A DNA stretch of 9,472 nucleotides. Source: Nanobdellota archaeon. GTDB taxonomy: Archaea > Nanobdellota > Nanobdellia > Pacearchaeales > UBA12030. Of the stretch, positions 5,818 through 9,472 are shown piece by piece (position 1 is the first letter of the stretch; each line of letters starts with the position of its first letter). Position numbers and translations under genes: made by a program. The stretch is taken from positions 1-9,472 of the forward strand of contig JACZVS010000011.1 of NCBI GenBank assembly GCA_022572525.1. Direction: 5' to 3'. The notes under the pieces are model-generated. The model saw only the letters and a program-made list of their open reading frames with translations, ran no database searches and was not told the DNA's origin.

Positions 5818-5850
5818 GAAAAGTTAAAATAAATGATAATTTTTCATTTG

Positions 5851-5859
5851 GGAGGAGGG
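5851..5859 (+). promoter_or_regulatory. Strong Shine-Dalgarno sequence deciding a GTG start
   Basis: GGAGGAGGG lies just before GTG at 5861. It is the only strong Shine-Dalgarno in the window, where most other genes look leaderless. It supports GTG 5861 as the start of the NUDIX gene, which otherwise has no ATG near its N-terminus. The GTG overlaps the TGA of a 21-codon frame (5799-5864) as GTGA. Confidence 0.65.
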
Positions 5860-5860
5860 T

Positions 5861-6238
5861 GTGAGAACTACAATAAATGCTGCAATTATTAGTGCTAAGA
5901 GGCTCTTACTCGTTCAGAAGAGTTGGACATGGATCTTACCTGGCGGCAAGCCAGAGGCAGATGAACAGGATGAGGATTGCCTTCGTAGGAAAGTTGCTGA
6001 AGAGTTGTCTGGAACAGAGTTGGAAAACTTGAGTTATTATGGGGAATTTGATGTGATGACTCCCCATACAAGAGATACTCTTGTCGCAAAGGTTTATTTC
6101 GCAGATATTAACGGTGATTTGGGTATACCTTCCAGAGAAATCAGATACAGGAGATGGTTTCGAGCCGATGATGGACATGACCTATCAGATATAACTTCAA
6201 AAGTAATAGAATCTCTTAGGGGGGAGGGTTATCTATAG
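5861..6238 (+). CDS. NUDIX-fold protein with altered catalytic motif
   Basis: A 125-residue protein, typical of a single NUDIX domain. The N-terminal strand TTINAAIISAKRLLLVQ is followed by WTWILPGGKPE, the classic entry to the box. The box matches G29-x5-E35-x7-R43-K44-V-A-E47-E48. In active NUDIX hydrolases the residue after Arg is Glu (MutT E53, the proposed general base). Here it is Lys 44, and the glycine after EE is shifted one place (LSG). The metal-binding pair EE is intact. C-terminally it has YFADINGDLG and the REIRYRRWFRADD segment common in MutT-like proteins. Active members cleave nucleoside diphosphate-X compounds. With Lys 44 it may be slow, use another base, or act as a binding or sensing domain. 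It starts at GTG behind a strong Shine-Dalgarno. Confidence 0.85.
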   Translation: MRTTINAAIISAKRLLLVQKSWTWILPGGKPEADEQDEDCLRRKVAEELSGTELENLSYYGEFDVMTPHTRDTLVAKVYFADINGDLGIPSREIRYRRWFRADDGHDLSDITSKVIESLRGEGYL

Positions 6239-6262
6239 AAGATTAAAACCTTCTAGCGAATG

Positions 6263-6277
6263 CCTAAAACCTTTAAG
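6263..6277 (+). promoter_or_regulatory. Orphan promoter-like motif after the NUDIX gene
   Basis: CCTAAAACCTTTAAG is nearly identical to the motif before the NUDIX gene and forms the second unit of a loose 22-base tandem (TAAAACCTTCTAGCGAATGCC, then TAAAACCTTTAAG). It would fire near 6299 on the plus strand, where no convincing gene follows until 7004. A transcript from here would run antisense into the 3' end of the HEPN gene. Confidence 0.35.
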
Positions 6278-6366
6278 AATTCTGGCAAAAAGGTGCGTAT
6301 AAGGTATATTAAGCGTACTGTCCGAAATCCCCTTTATTTTAAGATAAATATGCTCTCAACTTCTCT

Positions 6367-6915
6367 CTACGTAATTATTTCTTCTTTTCTCAAAATATGG
6401 TCTAAAATACTATAAATTAAATGGAAAGAATTGATTATAAGGGTTTGATTCCTAACAGAGCTCAGTGTTTTATTACCGTGAACAATATTACTTCTTACCC
6501 TATAAATAACTTCAATAAGTTCAGATAGATTATCTTTGTCGTTAATCTTAATCGGATCCCTTCTTTTCGGAGGAGGAGTCATATCTATTAGCTGATGGTC
6601 TTTTAATTCTTCAAATAAGGAATCTATCCAATCTTTACAAGAATCTTTAAATTCTACAAAAAAATCCTCATAAGTAGAACAAAAAAATCCTCTTTTTTTC
6701 CATATCCTCCATTCACTTGGTTGTAGAGTATTTATGAATGCTTCAAATGGGACCATAACCTCCACAAGACCAACAGCCTTATCATATGTCTCTGGATTAG
6801 GATTTTTACCTAAACCTTTTTTAAGATTTACCTTTTGAGATGCTTCAGACATAAACAACTTTATAAGCTCTACGACGTCTTCGTCCATATCAGATCTTTT
6901 TACATAAATAACCAT
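6367..6915 (-). CDS. HEPN-domain protein, putative ribonuclease
   Basis: A 182-residue protein. The C-terminal half (about 129-178) reads LSELIEVIYRVRSNIVHGNK followed by a long helix with NSFHLIYSILDHIL. R141-x4-H146 (RSNIVH) is the HEPN signature R-x4-6-H, with the usual following glycine. In active HEPN proteins this Arg/His pair makes the RNase site on dimerisation. The N-terminal part (1-110) is helical and acidic, with aromatic patches (SEWRIWKKRGFF, YEDFFVEF), and is not recognised. Family members include toxins, abortive-infection effectors and RNA processing subunits. No nucleotidyltransferase (MNT) antitoxin partner is visible next to it. It stands alone on the minus strand between plus-strand genes. 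The ATG at 6915 is supported by a BRE/TATA 25 bases upstream. RNase activity and a defence role are inference. Confidence 0.75.
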   Translation of the reverse strand: MVIYVKRSDMDEDVVELIKLFMSEASQKVNLKKGLGKNPNPETYDKAVGLVEVMVPFEAFINTLQPSEWRIWKKRGFFCSTYEDFFVEFKDSCKDWIDSLFEELKDHQLIDMTPPPKRRDPIKINDKDNLSELIEVIYRVRSNIVHGNKTLSSVRNQTLIINSFHLIYSILDHILRKEEIIT

Positions 6916-6935
6916 CTCCCACCCAACACCCCCAA

Positions 6936-6951
6936 TTATATATTATTTTCG
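6936..6951 (-). promoter_or_regulatory. BRE/TATA promoter of the HEPN gene
   Basis: The minus strand reads CGAAAATAATATATAA, a BRE-like CGAAAA joined to a strong TATA centred near 6940, 25 bases before the ATG at 6915. A leaderless transcript is expected. The G-rich stretch between (GGGGGTGTTGGGTGGGAG) would be promoter DNA rather than leader. Confidence 0.6.
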
Positions 6952-6973
6952 TGAGTTAGGGCTCTTTAGAAAG

Positions 6974-6986
6974 ATTTTTATTAATC
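6974..6986 (+). promoter_or_regulatory. TATA box of the symporter gene
   Basis: ATTTTTATTAATC, preceded by GAAAG, is centred about 25 bases before the ATG at 7004. It fits a leaderless mRNA. Confidence 0.5.
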
Positions 6987-7003
6987 CTTTTTGTGGGTAT
7001 AGA

Positions 7004-8368
7004 ATGGTAAATATTACCTATCCCTTAATCTTCTTGCTTATCTATTTAGCGCTGCTTTTCGTCGTTTCATGGATAAGCAGTAGAAAAGAAACTTCTGAAG
7101 AGTTTATTATTGGTAATAGAAAGATAGGAATTCTTGGGACTGTTGCTTCGTTATCTTCAAGTGTTAGAGATGGTGCAGGTCTTGTAACATGGGTAATAAT
7201 TGTTGCTGCTTTTGGTTTTGGAGCTATGTGGCTTTCTATAGGTCTTGCACTGGGTTATTTAGTGTTCGCAATTGTTGCACCACATATCAATAAATTAGCT
7301 CACGAAAACGATTTTGTGACTGTTGGAGATCTATTTAGATACAAGATAGGAAAAAGAACCGCAATTATATCCTCAGTATTAATTGCGGCTACTGCTTTCC
7401 TTTATTCTGGATTACAGCTATTCTTTTCTGGAAGTATTTTTGCAGCGCTCTTTTCAATCTCAGTTGTAACGGGGATCATCATAACAGCAGCTATAGTTGG
7501 ACTCTATTTGATAGTAGGAGGCTACAAGACTGTTATTAAGACTGATATTCTTCAGTGGCTATTCTTGCTTTTCATTATTATGCTCCCTTTTATTTTAAAT
7601 AAACCTGACTTGTCAGTAGAGTCTCTAAAGACTTTCTTCAGCCCTGGAATCGAAGTGATGCTTGGGTTCCTTGGTATAGCCTTCTTTTTTACCTTATCAT
7701 CCGCAGACATCTGGCAAAGATTATTCTCTGCAAAAGATGGAAGGACAGCAAGAAAGAGTTTTCTGTGGTCAATACTTGTTGCTTTCGTAATTTACACAGG
7801 AGTTTTGTTGTTGAGTCTTTCTATCGTAGCAAGTTTGCCTAATGTAGAACCGCAAAACGCTTTCTTTGCATTATTTTCAAGCTCGGTCGCTTCACCAATC
7901 TTTCTCTCACTATTGGGAGTTTTCTCATTGGCTGCTGTTATGTCAACTCTTGATACACAATTATTCCTATTCTCATCTACGTTTACACAAAACTTACTCT
8001 CAAGAGGAATAGTAAGGAGCAAAAAGTTAACTGTTCACATCTCAAGAATTATCATTGTATTGTCATTAGTGATTTTGATATTCTTGGCAGCTACAATATC
8101 TGACTTCTTGGAGTTCCTATTTGGAGCTATAAGTCTTGTTACAATTCTGCTACCGGCTTTAATTATTTCCATGACAAGGAAATCTTACTTAGGAGAAAAG
8201 ACAGATTTGATATTATCAGTGTCGATTCTTCTCACTATTCCAGTTTATATCTACATGTTTATTAATGGTGCGTTCTCTAATGTCTTATATGCTGTGATTC
8301 CAGGACTTACTTCATTAGCCTTCTCAATAGTTATTCTTGGATTAACAAAAGTATTTTCAAGAAATTAA
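7004..8368 (+). CDS. Sodium:solute symporter (SSS / PutP family)
   Basis: A 454-residue, very hydrophobic integral membrane protein with about 12-13 helices, the normal size for the family. Helix 1 covers residues 7-25. The unwound helix region carries SLSSSVRDGAGLVTW with Asp 56 near the position of PutP Asp 55. GGYKTVIKTDILQW (172-185) matches the conserved GG-x3-V-x2-TD-x2-Q segment. ADIWQRLFSAKDGRTARKS includes the conserved QR (238-239). AAVMSTLDTQLFLFSS contains Ser 314/Thr 315, matching the PutP Na+ site AVMSTL. It therefore most likely couples Na+ entry to uptake of an organic solute. The substrate (proline, sugar, pantothenate or other) cannot be read from the sequence. It is monocistronic with its own TATA and a T-rich palindrome after the stop. 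Confidence 0.92.
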   Translation: MVNITYPLIFLLIYLALLFVVSWISSRKETSEEFIIGNRKIGILGTVASLSSSVRDGAGLVTWVIIVAAFGFGAMWLSIGLALGYLVFAIVAPHINKLAHENDFVTVGDLFRYKIGKRTAIISSVLIAATAFLYSGLQLFFSGSIFAALFSISVVTGIIITAAIVGLYLIVGGYKTVIKTDILQWLFLLFIIMLPFILNKPDLSVESLKTFFSPGIEVMLGFLGIAFFFTLSSADIWQRLFSAKDGRTARKSFLWSILVAFVIYTGVLLLSLSIVASLPNVEPQNAFFALFSSSVASPIFLSLLGVFSLAAVMSTLDTQLFLFSSTFTQNLLSRGIVRSKKLTVHISRIIIVLSLVILIFLAATISDFLEFLFGAISLVTILLPALIISMTRKSYLGEKTDLILSVSILLTIPVYIYMFINGAFSNVLYAVIPGLTSLAFSIVILGLTKVFSRN

Positions 8369-8409
8369 TCCCACCACGCATAATTTACATTAAACGTCCG
8401 CTACCGCAA

Positions 8410-8427
8410 CTTTTTCTTAAGAAAAAG
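8410..8427. terminator. 18-bp perfect palindrome between convergent genes, likely bidirectional terminator
   Basis: CTTTTTCTTAAGAAAAAG is perfectly self-complementary and gives a T tract on both strands. It lies 42 bases after the symporter stop and 41 bases before the end of the convergent minus-strand gene, so it is well placed to end both transcripts. With no loop it is a poor hairpin, and a protein-binding site is the alternative. Confidence 0.45.
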
Positions 8428-8467
8428 ATCGCCAAACATTGACTATTAAGCATAGTGTGTGATTTTA

Positions 8468-8869
8468 CTAGTAAGAATCAAATTCCATCTCTTTGTAGAT
8501 TCCTCTTAGACTTTCCACGTGCTCTTGAGCAGAGTTTTCTGTACAATCAAAGTTCCATACAAACTTAATTGATCTAAATTCTCTTTGATCTGGTAATGGT
8601 ATGTGGGATTGCGTTATGACTTCTCCATCTCTAGTGAATCTGTCTTGCATTACTCCCCCAAGATCTATGGTCTCACGCTTATATCCTCTTTCAGAAAAAT
8701 AAGCATTTATCCTCTTAGCAGCTCTCATACATCTTCCCTCTTCTCCAACTAAGTCATCTTTCCCCTTAAGATCTACTCTAGCCTCTAATCGACTTTCTTC
8801 AAAGTGACTATCTTCAGAAGACTCTTCATTCTCTCCTAACAAACAACTTAAAGGATCGTGCCATTCCAT
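8468..8869 (-). CDS. Hypothetical acidic protein, 133 aa
   Basis: No family is recognised. From the ATG at 8869 it has 133 residues: MEWHDPLSCLLGENEESSED, an acidic disordered-looking start, then EARVDLKGKDDLVGEEGRCM, a helix AAKRINAYFSERGYKRE, and a beta-rich C-terminal half with SHIPLPDQREFRSIKFVWNF. The frame is also open upstream to a TTG at 8899, ten codons earlier. I prefer the ATG because the TATA box at 8905-8913 predicts transcription from about 8883, which leaves the TTG outside the mRNA. An AGGGA lies just before the ATG. There are no membrane segments. It is downstream of the hotdog-like gene on the same strand, but with its own promoter. Confidence 0.65.
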   Translation of the reverse strand: MEWHDPLSCLLGENEESSEDSHFEESRLEARVDLKGKDDLVGEEGRCMRAAKRINAYFSERGYKRETIDLGGVMQDRFTRDGEVITQSHIPLPDQREFRSIKFVWNFDCTENSAQEHVESLRGIYKEMEFDSY

Positions 8870-8904
8870 TTCCCTATAACCTTGATCTCCAGATATCAAT
8901 CTGC

Positions 8905-8920
8905 TTTAAAAATCTTCCTT
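8905..8920 (-). promoter_or_regulatory. Promoter of the acidic hypothetical gene
   Basis: The minus strand reads AAGGAAGATTTTTAAA: a purine-rich BRE-like part followed by TATA core ATTTTTAAA centred near 8909. The predicted start near 8883 favours the ATG at 8869 over the TTG at 8899. Confidence 0.5.
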
Positions 8921-8978
8921 TGAGAATTAGCTCTCTCAACCACCAAATTCCATAGAATTCGTTAAAAGTCAGTTAGTT

Positions 8979-9472
8979 TCAATTCGAAGGTTCGCCCGTT
9001 CTTCTAAGAACATCGAGATTTGCTTGAGGTATTGGTTGTGATGTAACAACTCCCACTAAATCACCAGTAATTGCTCTGTCTCCCAAATCAAAGTCCATTT
9101 TTACCAGAGTTAATCTACCGTGCCTCAATTTAGTCAGTTTTAATCTTCCTTGCAATCTATCCGCAAGTCTGACTTCTCTTCTAAATCTCTGATTAAATTC
9201 AACTAATTTTAATCTTCCGTCAAATCCTAATTTACGGAGTTCTTCTGTACTAAAATATTCTCTATCTTTCATTAATCTTTCAACAAAACAGTATAAACTT
9301 TGAGAAAGACATATGTGCGTTCCTCTCGGAGTCAAATATCTCTCTGGGAGAACAGCTACTTGAGGTTCTACTGGTTTAAAATCAAACCAAGCAGTATTTC
9401 TATCATAATCTTCGCTAAGAACTGTCATGTAGCCTGGAAGATACATTCCTTCCACAAATTGAATTGCTGTTT
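8979..9472 (-). CDS. Probable hotdog-fold protein (5' end beyond the window edge)
   Basis: The frame stays open from the TGA at 8979 to the right edge. The codons before the GTG at 9455 encode TAIQF without a stop, so the true start probably lies outside and at least 163 residues are present. Seen: FVEGMYLPGYMTVLSED, then WFDFKP, then YLTPRGTHICLSQSLYCFVE, which looks like the long central helix of a hotdog domain. It is followed by antiparallel strands with repeated GRLKL units and KMDFDLGDRAITGDLVGVV. This arrangement resembles FcoT-like or FabZ-like acyl thioester enzymes, which act on acyl-CoA or acyl-ACP. No canonical catalytic FabZ motif (H-x4-P-G) is evident. An acyl-thioesterase or dehydratase role is tentative, and a non-catalytic hotdog protein is also possible. 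Confidence 0.55.
   Translation of the reverse strand, partial: TAIQFVEGMYLPGYMTVLSEDYDRNTAWFDFKPVEPQVAVLPERYLTPRGTHICLSQSLYCFVERLMKDREYFSTEELRKLGFDGRLKLVEFNQRFRREVRLADRLQGRLKLTKLRHGRLTLVKMDFDLGDRAITGDLVGVVTSQPIPQANLDVLRRTGEPSN

Noticed and set aside
5895..6178. Two overlapping minus-strand frames
   Set aside because: Antisense to the NUDIX box, which is clearly coding on the plus strand.
6260..6415. Plus-strand frame starting MPKTFK, resembling a small basic ribosomal protein at first glance
   Set aside because: The TATA-like element lies inside its first codons, it runs antisense into the HEPN gene, and no ribosomal protein signature holds up beyond the first residues.
7792..8022. Minus-strand frame of 76 codons
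   Set aside because: Opposite transmembrane helices and the Na+ site of the symporter.
8870..8899. TTG start at 8899 for the acidic hypothetical protein
   Set aside because: The TATA box at 8905-8913 would place transcription initiation downstream of this codon; the ATG at 8869 fits better.
9453..9455. GTG at 9455 as the true start of the hotdog-like gene
   Set aside because: The frame is open to the window edge with plausible residues before it, and there is no promoter or ribosome binding site visible.

Overview
This is an AT-rich window with compact, mostly single-gene transcription units. I read it as archaeal. It has an archaeal-type Lhr helicase next to a COG1407-type metallophosphoesterase, and nearly every gene has a BRE/TATA-like element centred about 25 bases before its start codon, the layout of leaderless archaeal mRNAs. 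Several genes have no recognisable family, which fits an uncultured lineage such as DPANN, but the sequence alone does not fix the taxon.

Left block (1-3207). Minus strand: an Lhr-family helicase followed after one base by the start of a metallophosphoesterase that runs off the left edge. Plus strand: a divergent 89-aa winged-helix protein. A perfect 12-bp palindrome sits midway between the two divergent TATA boxes.

Central block (3249-4867). Two convergent, distantly related genes share one layout: an N-terminal coiled coil, a low-complexity linker and a C-terminal helix-turn-helix. In each, the linker DNA is an array of short repeats with a dominant 12-bp step: TTCGGCAC in the first, GTTTGGACA in the second. 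The repeats occur in more than one reading frame, and in the first gene on both strands, so the DNA word rather than the peptide appears to be kept. This is the strongest candidate for an undescribed system: DNA-binding proteins that may carry their own binding-site array inside their genes. The 317-bp gap between them holds a hairpin, four spaced CTCACTTT words and a possible decayed or very small minus-strand reading frame.

Accessory block (4919-6915). Two orphan proteins of 170 and 99 aa, a NUDIX protein with a substitution at the usual catalytic-base position, and a minus-strand HEPN-domain protein with an R-x4-H motif. The 170-aa gene and the second coil-HTH gene diverge from a single TATA-like element lying exactly between their start codons. 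A similar promoter-like motif follows each of the three plus-strand genes.

Right block (7004-9472). A sodium:solute symporter of the PutP type, an 18-bp perfect palindrome between convergent gene ends, an unrecognised acidic protein on the minus strand, and a probable hotdog-fold protein whose 5' end lies beyond the right edge. No RNA genes, insertion sequences or CRISPR arrays were found.
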